From NCBI GenBank assembly GCA_965262505.1, contig CBDHFM010000030.1:4960001-5024000 (forward strand): DNA of 64,000 bases, in the 5' to 3' direction. The DNA is from JACPPO01 sp965262505. Its GTDB lineage: Bacteria; Acidobacteriota; Vicinamibacteria; Vicinamibacterales; UBA2999. The notes under the pieces are model-generated. The model saw nothing but the letters and a program-made list of their open reading frames with translations, was not told the DNA's origin and made no database searches. A program made the translations under genes and the position numbers. Positions within the stretch are counted from its first letter, which is position 1. Each line of letters opens with the position of its first letter. Of this stretch, positions 55,456-64,000 are shown one piece after another.

Positions 55456-56654
55456 TCAGGCGGCGAGCCGCGCGACGTCTTTCTTCTGCTCCTTCAGAAA
55501 CTCCATATTGAGGTAGCGGTGATCTTCGAGCCAGCCCTCGTGGGTCTCCGCACACAAGGCGCGGACGAGCCGTAAGCAGCTGGCCGAGTTGGGAAAGATC
55601 CGGACGACTCGGGTGCGGCGCTTGATCTCCTCGTTGAGCCGCTCGAGCATGTTCGTGGACTTCAGGTGCGTGTGGTGTTGGCGGGGCAGGCTGTAAAAGT
55701 TCAGCGTCTCGCCAATCGTCGCTTCCACCCAGTCGGTGAGCGTGGGATACCGCGACTCCCAGCGCGTGAGCCACGCCTGGAGGTCCTCCTGGGCCTCTTT
55801 GAGATTCCGCCGGTCGTAGAGCCAGCGCAACTCCTGCCGGCAATCGTCGTCGGCTTTGCGGGGGAGATAGTCCAGTGCGTTCCGCAAAAAGTGCACGGAG
55901 CACCGCTGCCACACCGCCTCGGGCAGCAGCTCCCGGACCGCCCGTTTGATCCCGGCGTGATCGTCGGAGACCACAAACTCCACCCCCCGCCGCCCGCGCG
56001 CCTGCAGCCCGTTGACAAACGTCGTCCAACTCGATTGCGACTCGCGAGTGGACAGCTCCACGCCGAGCACCTGGCGCCGGCCTTCCCAGTTCATGCCGAG
56101 CACAATGAACACCGCCTGGGGCTGGATCACCCCGTCGAGCCGGACCTTCTCGTACCGCGCATCGAGGATCACATACGGATACACTTCCTCGAGGCGGCGC
56201 TGGGCAAAGCGCCGGAGCAGCTCATCCAGCCCTGTGTTGATCCGGCTGACCGTGCTCGCCGAGAACGTGTGCCCGCACAGCTCCTCGGTGATCGCCTTGA
56301 CCTTGCGCGTCGACACGCCCTGGACGTACATCTCGGCCAGCGCGCTCACGAGCGCCTTCTCCGACCGCTGGTATCGGTCGAAGAGCTCGGTCGAGAACCG
56401 GCCCTCCCGGTCACGGGGCACCCGCAACTCCAGCTGCCCAATGCGCGTGACCAGGCCGCGGCTGTAGTACCCCGACCGATACCCGGTCCGATCCGCCGTG
56501 CGCTCACCGGGCCCGGCCCCCACCGCCTCGGTCATCTCCGCCTCCAACACCGCCTGGAGGGATTCCTGCAAGAGTCCTTTCAGCAGCTCGTGGTCGCTGC
56601 CGATCAGGGCTTCGATCTGCGGGGCTTCGCGGTACGCTTCGCTCGCGTGGTCAT
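55456..56654 (-). CDS. IS256-family transposase, copy 1, possible 5' frameshift
   Basis: The main frame contains a full mutator-type transposase: LLQESLQAVLEAEMTEAVGA; RTGYRSGYYSRGLVTRIGQL; the DDE acids in YVILDARYEKVRLDG, VEFVVSDDHAGIKRAVRELL and STNMLERLNEEIKRRTRVVR; and a C-terminus HRYLNMEFLKEQKKDVARLA. The well-placed ATG at 56654 (AAGGAG upstream, MTTRAKRTAKPRRSKP) is in another frame and meets a TGA after 16 codons, while the main frame has no nearby ATG. Either a one-base indel lies between 56600 and 56654 or translation starts at a non-ATG codon. Element ends were not firmly identified. Confidence 0.8.
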
Positions 56655-56957
56655 GGCGACACTCCTTTGTGAGTAGGTCGATCCAGGCAATCAACCTCTG
56701 ACCATGACCGCTCGCTTTCCTCAAGCGGTTTTTGCACACAAAACGAAACATAACCCGGTTCTTCGGTGAAGCATACGTTGCAGCGCATGTGCGGCACCAG
56801 GAGGGTTGGTACGGATCGTTCAAGACGGCACGTCCGATATCGCACAGGGAGTGAGGCCTCGAAGATCCTCTATGAAATGCAAGCCGCAATGAGGTTAGGC
56901 CTCCGGCGTGAATTAGCTTGCCAAGTAATGGGGTGACGTGATCTAACCCCATGTACA

Positions 56958-58172
56958 GTGCAGCGCGACACGGTTCTCGAAGCCACGCTCGTCGCCAAGT
57001 ATGTGGTGATGGCGCCCCTGCTGAATGAGCGCACGCGCCGACTGTGGGCGGTCGCGGAATCGGTGGCCATTGGCTTCGGCGGGGACGCCGTGGTCTCGGC
57101 GGCCACGGGGTTGGCGCGTAAGACCATCCGCGATGGCCGCCTGGAGTTGGCGCAGGGCCTGACGGCGACCGACCGGATCCGCCGGCCGGGCGCGGGGCGA
57201 CCGGACATCGAGCAGACGCAACCCGGCGTGACCGAGGCGCTGGACCTCTTGGTCGAACCGCTGACGCGGGGCGACCCGATGTCGTCGCTGCGGTGGACGT
57301 GCAAGAGCACGGCGCGTCTCGCGGGCGCGCTCACCGCACAGGGGTGGCCGGTTAGCGCGACGACGGTCGGGAAGCTCTTGCACGGGCTCGGCTATCGGCT
57401 GCACGCGCTGCAAAAGGCCCGCGAGGGCGCGGCGCACCCGGACCGCAACGCGCAGTTCGAGCACATCAACGCGTGCGCCGCTGACTGCATCGCCCACGGG
57501 CAGCCGGTCATCTCGGTCGACACCAAGAAGAAGGAATTGGTCGGCGATTTCAAGAACGCCGGGCGGGAGTGGCAACCGACGGGCGAGCCGGAGCGGGTCC
57601 GCGTCCACGACTTTCCCGACGACGCGGTCGGCAAGGCGATTCCGTACGGCGTGTACGATATGGCGCGCAACGAAGCGTGGGTGAGCGTGGGCCGCGACCA
57701 CGACACCCCGGCCTTCGCCGTCGCGTCGATTCGCCAGTGGTGGACGATGATGGGGCGCCATGCCTACCCGGCGGCCGACGCCCTCTATATCACCGCTGAT
57801 GCCGGCGGCAGCAACGGATATCGCTCGCGAGGCTGGAAGACGGCGCTGCAACGGCTGGCCAACGACGTGGGCCTCCGCATCCATGTGTCGCACTTCCCGC
57901 CGGGCACGAGCAAGTGGAACAAGGTCGAGCATCGGCTCTTCTGCCACATCACGCAGAACTGGCGTGGGCGTCCGTTGCGCACCTTCGAGACCGTGGTAGC
58001 CCTGATCGGGCACACCCGCACCGCCACCGGCCTGCGCGTGCGCGCCAAGCTCGACAAGCGCCGGTACAAGGTTGGGCTCGTCGTGCCCCTCGCCGAGATG
58101 CGTCGCTTGTCCCTGCACCCGCATGTCTTCCACGGCGACTGGAACTATGAACTGCGCCCGCGGCCAACTTGA
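56958..58172 (+). CDS. ISAzo13-family transposase
   Basis: The intact 404-residue transposase starts at GTG 56958 (MQRDTVLEATLVAKYVVMAP). N-terminal DNA-binding region: NERTRRLWAVAESVAIGFGG; VVSAATGLARKTIRDGRLEL. Catalytic region: DCIAHGQPVISVDTKKKELV (Asp), ADALYITADAGGSNGYRSRG (Asp), PGTSKWNKVEHRLFCHITQN (Glu). It ends HGDWNYELRPRPT. This layout is that of ISAzo13-type elements. I could not define the inverted repeats; the element probably spans about 56.9 to 58.2 kb. It lies directly beside the 3' end of the NACHT gene. Confidence 0.85.
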   Translation: MQRDTVLEATLVAKYVVMAPLLNERTRRLWAVAESVAIGFGGDAVVSAATGLARKTIRDGRLELAQGLTATDRIRRPGAGRPDIEQTQPGVTEALDLLVEPLTRGDPMSSLRWTCKSTARLAGALTAQGWPVSATTVGKLLHGLGYRLHALQKAREGAAHPDRNAQFEHINACAADCIAHGQPVISVDTKKKELVGDFKNAGREWQPTGEPERVRVHDFPDDAVGKAIPYGVYDMARNEAWVSVGRDHDTPAFAVASIRQWWTMMGRHAYPAADALYITADAGGSNGYRSRGWKTALQRLANDVGLRIHVSHFPPGTSKWNKVEHRLFCHITQNWRGRPLRTFETVVALIGHTRTATGLRVRAKLDKRRYKVGLVVPLAEMRRLSLHPHVFHGDWNYELRPRPT

Positions 58173-59773
58173 TCATTCAATTAAGATCAGAGGCCTTAGC
58201 CACGGCTTCGCTTACTTCCGGCCCTGCGGTAGTAGCTTATCTGCGTCCTTCTTCTTCTTCTTCCCCTGCGCCTTCAAGGACTGCTGGATTACGGCATTCA
58301 CTGGCAGCTCATACATGTTCTCTATGAACATGGCGTAAGCATTGCCGCGGGGCAGAATGTGACGAAGATGTCTGTCTTGTTTACGCATGAGCGCGGTGCG
58401 TTCCTTGACCTTCTTGCCCTCGTGCCCGAGTGCCAACTGGATGTCGATGGGCAACGCTTTTTGAACTCGACTCAGCATGAAGTCAAATGTCTCTTTCTTA
58501 CCGATATCAATATATGCGACGTTGAGGAAGAACAACGCATACGCTTTCGTCTCTTCTTCCAGCGACGATTCGTCGATTTGCAGCGCCGCACCCTCGATCG
58601 CCTTGGCGAAGAATGAATATGAGTAGCCTTGCCTGATGAACATCTGGAGGAGATAGAGCAGGTGCATCCGAGGCAGGACGCTAAACCACATCTCCGAGCC
58701 TCGCGTGACAATCTTTCGATAAAGCTCCGCCGCCGCCACTGCTACGTTCCGTACGCCTTCTTCAATCACTTCGTACGGCGTCGTATACGCCGCCAACAGG
58801 TAATTTGAGAGACTTATGATCTTCAGCCATTCTTCCTGCTCTGAAACCATCGGCATCTCGAATATCGCCTGGAGTTCGTTGGGGCAGTCCTTGCGCAACC
58901 CGAGATAGAAGAAGAAAGTGTTCATCCAATAAACGTTGAACACTCGGCTATCGACGAGGAGCGACTGGTCAAGGATGAAGGACTTCGCGTAGAAGAACTC
59001 GGCGAAACTTCGGTGCTTGAACCCAAGTGTCTGTGAACTGCTATCTAAGAGGACTATTTCGCACCGGTCGACCATCCTGTTGAATAGTTGGTCTGCATCT
59101 ATTTCGAGATTGCGCTGGTCCAGGTAGTTCTTGAAGACAGCTTTGACCTCATCAACTGAAATAAACAGCCGTTGGTCGTCAATCATCTGTCTGGCTAGCC
59201 TCATCAGGATGTTGTCGAGCGCCTGATATTCTTTCTGCGACTGAAGACCTTTCTTTTCATCCCACCTGCCAAGTATCAGCTCCGAATATTTCGCATATAG
59301 CTCCGTCATGTTTGAGGGTATTTCCTGCTGACTCTCATTTAGCAGACGCGCTAAGAGAATGGCCGACATCGGGCTCTTGGGAAGGTTTCGAAAAAGGGCG
59401 GACTTCTTGAGATCTTCAAGAATTCTGTCCTTGAAATTGATCTTTGCGCACATCTTGGCGAGAAATTCAATGGTGCGCTGCATCGAGAGAGGGTGCAACT
59501 CGCAGCGGGCAACATCAGGCTGCAAGACATCACCCCGCTCGACGCCTTTGAGGAACCGGCTCGTTACGACGACGCGAATGCGGTTCTCTTCCGACACTTG
59601 GCCGAAGAGAGCGTTAAGATCGTCTGCTTGGCTGTTGGTGTCCATCCGCCGTTCGTCGAAGGCGTCAATCAAAACCAGGTATTCGCTATCATGGCATGGC
59701 GTCCTGACTTCCACGGGCACCCGCTGCGCGATGAGCTTCTTCAGGTCGCCTGAGTGTTTCTCCATCAGCTCCG

Positions 59774-61211
59774 GGGGATGTCCCACTGACTGTTGAAAAT
59801 TGACGCGGCGGCTCCTCACTGCTCGTGATACACGAGTGGTGGGCAACCCGAGGCGACACGCCTCACAGCAAAGGAGCCGCCATGAAGAAGTCTCGCACAG
59901 TCCGTCCCGCCGCTGGTGTTGAATCTCCGCCCCCGCGTCGCCTGCCCCTCGTCGAGCTGCTGATCGATACCGAGGCGGAGCTGTTCGAGCTCGCGGTGCG
60001 GTCAGGGTTACAGGTCTTGGACGCCATGCTCGAAGACGATCGGACCGCGATCTGTGGCCCGCGGTACGCGCACCAGGCCGACCGTACGGCGGCCCGGGCC
60101 GGGACGGTGGCCAGTGAGGTCGTCCTCGGCGGGCGCAAGGTGGCAATCCGGCGTCCCCGGGTCCGCGCGGCCCGCCAGGAAGTACCGCTGCCGACTTTCC
60201 AGACGATGGCCCAGACCGATCCCCTGCGGCGCCGCACTGTCGAGCAGCTGTTGGTCGGTGTCAGCACCCGGAGCTATGCTCGGAGTCTGGAGCCGCTCCC
60301 GGCCGACGTCCCCAGCCGTAGCGTGAGTAAGAGCGCCGTCAGCCGCCGGTTTGTCGCCAAGACCGCCGCGCAACTGGCCGCGTGGCAGGCGACGCCCCTC
60401 GAGAACCTGGATCTGGTCGGCCTCGTCCTCGACGGTGTCCACATCGGCGAGCACTGTCTGGTCGTCGCCTTGGGGGTCGGCGCCGACGGCACGAAGCACG
60501 CCCTCGGGCTCTGGGAAGGCTCGACGGAGAACGCGACCGTCTGTCAGAGCCTGCTGGCCAACCTCCAGAGCCGTGGCCTGCGCACCGATCGGAGTGTGCT
60601 GGTGATGCTCGATGGGTCGAAGGCGCTGCGGGCGGCGGTGACTGCGGTGTTCGGCCGCGCCGCCGTGGTGCAGCGCTGCCAAGTCCACAAGACCCGCAAC
60701 ATCCTCGACCATTTACCGGCGCGCCAGCGGCCCTGGGTGCAGGCCATCCTGCGGCGGGCCTATCAGCACGAGGACGTGAAGACCGCGATGCGGTTGCTAC
60801 GGAACCTCGCCCGCCGCCTCGACCGGGAACATCCGTGCGCGGCGGCCAGTGTGCGGGAAGGGCTCGAAGAGACCGTGACCGTGCTCACGCTCGGCCTCGC
60901 TCCCCGTCTCCAGCGCTCGCTGGCCACCACCAACGCCGCCGAGAGCCTCATCAGCCGGACCCGCCACGTCAAACGCAACGTCAAGCGCTGGCGGGGCGGC
61001 CAGATGATGCTGCGCTGGGTCGCCGCGGGTGTGCTCGAAGCAGCCAAAGGGTTCCGGCGCCTGAAGGGACATGCGGATATGCCGCAGCTCGTCGCGGCCC
61101 TCCGCGCCCGAGATCACCGTCTCGGCCTCGGAGACTCCAGGGAGGCGCAGCACGTCGCTTAGAATGTCACCCGAGTCGCCGCCGAGTTTCAACAGCGGCC
61201 GGGACATCCCC
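59774..61211 (+). mobile_element. IS256-family element, copy 2, with 8-bp target duplication
   Basis: Inverted ends GGGGATGTCC (59774) and GGACATCCCC (to 61211) extend with matches in CTGTTGAAA. The flanking 8-mer CAGCTCCG is present at 59766-59773 and 61212-61219, a perfect target duplication of the length expected for IS256. Insertion was therefore a single recent event into the NACHT gene. Confidence 0.9.
59882..61162 (+). CDS. IS256-family transposase, copy 2
   Basis: The intact 426-residue transposase starts at ATG 59882 (MKKSRTVRPAAGVESPPPRR) with AAAGGAG just upstream; the longer frame upstream includes the terminal repeat. DDE acids: Asp in DLVGLVLDGVHIGEHCLVV, Asp in SVLVMLDGSKALRAAVTAVF, Glu in LATTNAAESLISRTRHVKRN. 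C-terminus: GFRRLKGHADMPQLVAALRA. It is only distantly similar to IS256 copy 1. It has all hallmarks of a functional gene, so the element might still excise or move. Confidence 0.88.
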   Translation: MKKSRTVRPAAGVESPPPRRLPLVELLIDTEAELFELAVRSGLQVLDAMLEDDRTAICGPRYAHQADRTAARAGTVASEVVLGGRKVAIRRPRVRAARQEVPLPTFQTMAQTDPLRRRTVEQLLVGVSTRSYARSLEPLPADVPSRSVSKSAVSRRFVAKTAAQLAAWQATPLENLDLVGLVLDGVHIGEHCLVVALGVGADGTKHALGLWEGSTENATVCQSLLANLQSRGLRTDRSVLVMLDGSKALRAAVTAVFGRAAVVQRCQVHKTRNILDHLPARQRPWVQAILRRAYQHEDVKTAMRLLRNLARRLDREHPCAAASVREGLEETVTVLTLGLAPRLQRSLATTNAAESLISRTRHVKRNVKRWRGGQMMLRWVAAGVLEAAKGFRRLKGHADMPQLVAALRARDHRLGLGDSREAQHVA

Positions 61212-62044
61212 CAGCTCCGTGTAGCTGGCGCTAAGAGGAATAATCTTGGTCTTACTGAAGGCCTCCGGGACAGTGGCTTCAGTGATTAGCCGCCGGAGCA
61301 ATTTCGATTTCCCAGAACCGACGCCGCCTTCGATGAGAATGCAGCGGTGTGACTCGGTAATGTGGTCGACATCGACCTTCTCCGGCTTCTGCCGGTACTT
61401 CACTTTATAGCGGTATTCGATGTCAGGAAGGCGATAGAGGTCCTGCTTAACATAAAAGGCCTTGTCAGATATCTGCAGTAGGCTGACGCTCTTGTCTTGC
61501 TCTTCCGTCCGCACCCGCAAGTCTTGCAGATACTCCCCGACGACAATCGGTAGCCGCGACCAGGCCAGAGGGGTGTACTTGTCGACCAGCTTTTCAAGAT
61601 CGGTACCTTCGATAAACTCAATCTTCCGAGTGCTGAATTTATCGAAGATCTTTTCCTTAGCGCCGCGCGTTATGTGTTTAGTGGCGACGACCCAGATTTC
61701 GGTAATTCGGATCTTCTTTTTGCCACCTTGAACCAAACGGGGTAAGTTGCACTCCTCGATTTGGCGTTCAATATCCGCGAAGTCCTGGACGATCTTGCCA
61801 ACCTTGGCGATGACACCGATATATTCGATTCTGCCGAAGGTATCGTTGGTCCGGCTGATGACGAAATCAGCCCCCATCTCGCCGACGCCGTGGCAGTACT
61901 CCACGTCTTGGACTCTCGGCAGTTTCGGCAGTAACGCTTTGAGCAGAGGATGGAGATCATTAACCTCCCCGATAATCGAATCGAGCTTTTCGTTAGCAAT
62001 CTGCGCCATGCTTGCTCCCTCGCCGCCGTTGCGCGTGCGCGGCG

Positions 62045-62175
62045 CTTCATGATGTCCCATCGACTGTTGAAAAGTGAAGCGGCGAAGCCGAGGCAACAAC
62101 GCTTTTCAGCAAGAAGAACCGCCATAAAGGGAGTCTGGCGTAGCCCATCCGGCTCTCGCTGTTGCATCTCCCGCC
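62045..62175 (+). mobile_element. IS256-type left-end fragment
   Basis: GATGTCCCATCGACTGTTGA (62051) and, further on, GCATCTCCCGCC match the leader of IS256 copy 2, but the start codon is degenerate (ATA) and the coding part diverges. It lies 40 bp upstream of the NACHT start codon, possibly within its promoter region. Confidence 0.5.
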
Positions 62176-62464
62176 ATCCGATCACTCCCGATCCTGGGCC
62201 CACCAGAGCGCCCGCCGCATGGGTCACAGACAATGGATCAATTACCAGTCCCGCCTTCGTCGTGGCATTGGAGGAGCGGTGTCTACGGAATGTCCTGGGA
62301 GCCCTGGCCTCCGGCCCGCTACACGTCAGCGCGGGCTGCGTAGCGGCCTCAGAACCTGGACGATGGTGCGATGAAGAAGATTGTCGTGGGCGCTGCGGCT
62401 TTCGGGTGTAGACGGGGCCCATCTGGGGCAGACAAAACGGAAATCCCGGCTTAGGACACCTTGG
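62176..62464. other. unresolved IS debris
   Basis: A plus-strand frame reads AAWVTDNGSITSPAFVVALE, which resembles the second-Asp region of an integrase-core transposase (TDNGS-x-x-TSPAF). Nothing else of the gene is recognisable; the region is a probable remnant. Confidence 0.3.
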
Positions 62465-62574
62465 GAGTACCGACGACGTGACTGATAATTTCAGGGGGAA
62501 ACCGGTATCCGCGATAGCTGGGCGGTGGGTTCGTCATCGACGTACTCTGCCAGCCGCTGTCTCAATTTGACAGT
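62465..62574 (-). pseudogene. IS6-family 5' end fragment
   Basis: The minus strand begins with the IS6-like end CTGTCAAATTGAG (62574 down) and encodes MTNPPPSYRGYRFPPEIISH, the N-terminus of an IS6 transposase (compare MPSYRGYRFSLEIISH at 19.1 kb). It ends after about 28 codons. Confidence 0.6.
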
Positions 62575-62614
62575 TGTACCGCCACGGATTTCTTGGACAG
62601 CCGGGTGAGTGTAT

Positions 62615-63520
62615 TCACGCGGCCGTGGTGAGCGCAACCGCGCGACGGACGACGGCGGGTGCGCGGAAGCCGAGTCGCTCGATCAACCACTGCTGGTTAT
62701 AGGTCTCCTTGAAGGTGCGCAGCGCCTGCTGCAAGTCCTCGACATCCGTAAAGTGGCGCACCCACAGCAGCTGTTCCTTGAGGGTGCGGAAGAACCGTTC
62801 GATGCAGCCGTTCCCCTCGGGCTGGCGGACGAAGGCCGGTGATGACACGATGCCGAGGAACCGGAGCTCGGCGTGAAAGTCGTTGCTCATGTACTGACTG
62901 CCGTGGTCGTGGCGCATCGTGAGCCCGCTCGCGACGCCGGCGGCCATCGTCCCGAAGTGATCTCGGACGCCCTGGCGCACCGGCTCCAACGCCTCGAAGC
63001 GCGTGCCGGACTTCGCCGCGTGTAGTCCCACACATTCGGCCGTGCAGTGATCGATCGCCCCGACGATCGTGACGTGGCCGTCCGCCAGCGTCACGGTGGC
63101 CGTCGCATCGGTGCCCCACATCACGTTGGGACTGGCGGTGACGATGGTGCCGTCGTGGGGACGGGCGGCGACCGGCGTGGGCAGCCGCGCAGGGCCGAGC
63201 AAGTCGGCAGCGCGCATCACGACCAACGTCCGACGTTTCGACGTGCGCAGCCCCTGCACCCGCAAGCGCGCCCAGATCTTGCGGTGCCCTTCGCCGTGGA
63301 ACGGACTCGCGGCGATCACGGCCCGGACCGCGGCCGTCAGCGCCGCATCCGACTGGGGCGGCTTGGGTCCGCGCTTGGCCACCGGCGTCGGCCGGGCGCG
63401 CCGGGTCCGTTGCGCGTAGACCGTCGAGCGCGGCACCTGCCACACGCGCGTGACGCGGGCGATGCCGTACGGCCGGTGGGTGGAGGGCGAAGTCGCGTGA
63501 CGCATCGCTTCGACCTCCAC
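62615..63520 (-). CDS. IS3-family OrfB (integrase core), copy 2
   Basis: The 301-residue frame starts at GTG 63520 (MEVEAMRHATSPSTHRPYGI) or ATG 63505 and overlaps the end of orfA. The catalytic domain contains Asp in VMWGTDATATVTLADGHVTI, Asp in MRHDHGSQYMSNDFHAELRF and Glu in QPEGNGCIERFFRTLKEQLL. The C-terminus is FKETYNQQWLIERLGFRAPA. It differs strongly from the IS3 at 23.5 kb. It is intact and presumably active together with OrfA. Confidence 0.85.
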   Translation of the reverse strand: MEVEAMRHATSPSTHRPYGIARVTRVWQVPRSTVYAQRTRRARPTPVAKRGPKPPQSDAALTAAVRAVIAASPFHGEGHRKIWARLRVQGLRTSKRRTLVVMRAADLLGPARLPTPVAARPHDGTIVTASPNVMWGTDATATVTLADGHVTIVGAIDHCTAECVGLHAAKSGTRFEALEPVRQGVRDHFGTMAAGVASGLTMRHDHGSQYMSNDFHAELRFLGIVSSPAFVRQPEGNGCIERFFRTLKEQLLWVRHFTDVEDLQQALRTFKETYNQQWLIERLGFRAPAVVRRAVALTTAA

Positions 63521-63840
63521 CAGCCCAAAGGGCGGCCGGCCTCCAGGTGTCGAATCTTCTCGGCCAGCAACGCCTTGTCGGTGGCGAGATCCGCCACGAC
63601 GCGCTTGAGCCGCCGCGTGTCCGCGCCCTCGACGGCGACCTCGCGATGCTTGAGGCGGGCCTCACCGCCGGCCACGAAGTCGTCACGCCACTGCGAGAGC
63701 TTCGCCGCCGTCACGCCATGGCGACGACTGAGGCTCTCGAGTGATTCCCCCTTGAGGACCTCGATGACCACGGAGACTTTTCGTCGCGCGGACCACCGCC
63801 CCGTGCCGACGAGCGCTGTTTTCCCTTGGACATAACTCAT
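63337..63840 (-). CDS. IS3-family OrfA, copy 2
   Basis: The start is MSYVQGKTALVGTGRWSARR (63840). Helix-turn-helix: LESLSRRHGVTAAKLSQWRD; coiled coil: RRLKRVVADLATDKALLAEK. After IRHLEAGRP the frame becomes arginine/proline-rich and unlike the family, while the overlapping orfB frame takes over, so the functional OrfA probably ends near 63530, either by frameshift or by reinitiation at the orfB GTG. Confidence 0.75.
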   Translation of the reverse strand: MSYVQGKTALVGTGRWSARRKVSVVIEVLKGESLESLSRRHGVTAAKLSQWRDDFVAGGEARLKHREVAVEGADTRRLKRVVADLATDKALLAEKIRHLEAGRPLGWWRSKRCVTRLRPPPTGRTASPASRACGRCRARRSTRNGPGAPGRRRWPSADPSRPSRMRR

Positions 63841-63926
63841 TCTCCTTCTCGCAGAAGGCTGTCCAAAGAAATCGTGGGGCGCGGGACTCAATTTGACAGT
63901 GCCGTGCGGATAGTTCCTCGGTTGCG

Positions 63927-64000
63927 TTATAGTCCTGGATTCAGCCGGTCCCCGATGACGATCGCTGTGTCATCGAGGCGAAACACGGCCGAGAAGAGGA
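63927..64000 (-). CDS. possible C-terminus of a gene entering from the right edge
   Basis: The minus strand has a frame LFSAVFRLDDTAIVIGDRLN followed by PGL and TAA (63927-63929), open to the window edge. It is too short to identify. Confidence 0.25.
   Translation of the reverse strand, partial: LFSAVFRLDDTAIVIGDRLNPGL

Larger units (their letters stand above)
58212..62009 (-). pseudogene. NACHT NTPase with Mrr-like N-terminal domain, split by IS256
   Basis: Removing the IS256 (59774-61211) and one 8-bp duplicate gives an uninterrupted 783-residue frame, 62009-61212 joined to 59765-58212. Start: MAQIANEKLDSIIGEV with GAGGGAG upstream. Residues about 35-150 look like an Mrr/PD-(D/E)xK-type nuclease domain (GVGEMGADFVISRTNDTFGR; VIAKVGKIVQDFADIERQIE). 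Then comes a NACHT-type NTPase: Walker A GGVGSGKS (228-235), Walker B YLVLIDAFDE (295-304), sensor VVVTSR, and FKHRSFAEFFYA (515-526). A C-terminal helical region of about 250 residues may be the sensor. Such fusions are typical of bacterial anti-phage NLR-like proteins. GC content is visibly lower than that of neighbours, indicating recent acquisition. Confidence 0.75.
62575..63886 (-). mobile_element. IS3-family element, copy 2
   Basis: Inverted ends TGTACCGCCACGGATTTCTT (62575) and, inverted from about 63886, a sequence with CCACGATTTCTTTGGACAGC show clear pairing around GATTTCTT-GGACAGCC. A 14-bp direct repeat CTCAATTTGACAGT flanks the element on both sides (62561-62574 and 63887-63900). 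It encodes orfA and orfB. Confidence 0.75.

Overview
The window is GC-rich and looks like an accessory region of an Acidobacteriota-type bacterium (Vicinamibacteria-like). This is an inference from gene content: large TonB-dependent receptors with carboxypeptidase-regulatory N-termini, an M16 protease, a penicillin-acylase lipoprotein, a DUF6526 protein, a SwmB surface protein and a PrnA/RebH-type flavin halogenase. No rRNA, tRNA or ribosomal-protein gene is present to fix the taxon. Roughly half of the sequence is insertion sequences (IS630, IS1182, IS701, IS481, IS5, IS6, IS3, IS256, ISAzo13 and an integrase-core family) or their debris, so the genome appears to be expanding in IS elements and shedding genes.

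Layout. 1-1.4 kb: an NHL-repeat lipoprotein (cut by the window edge) and a small SH3-like secreted protein. 1.4-11.8 kb: an uninterrupted train of IS elements. Seven of them abut at shared CTAG tetranucleotides, followed by an IS481. 11.9-12.5 kb: IS5 fragments. 12.5-15.3 kb: M16 protease. 15.5-19.7 kb: IS scrap around a TM2-domain gene, plus a helicase N-terminus cut by an IS6. 20.0-22.3 kb: penicillin acylase. 22.5-27.4 kb: IS scrap, a DUF2971-like gene with an in-frame TAG, and a small basic protein. 27.4-31.1 kb: an Oar-like receptor, a pterin carbinolamine dehydratase with an in-frame TGA, and a DUF6526 protein. 31.1-47.0 kb: two P4-type integrases pointing outward around a cassette-like stretch (resolvase fragments, SwmB protein, two receptors, a beta-barrel protein, DinB, exonuclease III, deoxyribosyltransferase). 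47.3-54.8 kb: a segment bounded by repeats of a tmRNA-3'-end-like sequence, carrying a Phd/VapC pair, a HugZ-type protein, an amber-interrupted Na+/H+ antiporter and an apparently intact tryptophan halogenase. 55.4-63.9 kb: IS256, ISAzo13, then a lower-GC NACHT NTPase with an Mrr-like N-terminal domain, split by an IS256 with a perfect 8-bp target duplication; then an IS3.

Functionally the chromosomal genes serve cell-envelope traffic (receptors, barrel, proteases, acylase). The genes recalling defence (NACHT protein, helicase fragment, DUF2971-like protein) are all broken or interrupted. The most interesting signals are the CTAG-sharing IS train, where insertion preserves C-TAG stop codons; the cleanly reconstructable NACHT gene; a pair of 119-bp MITEs with IS6-like ends; and several TGA codons at conserved Trp positions.
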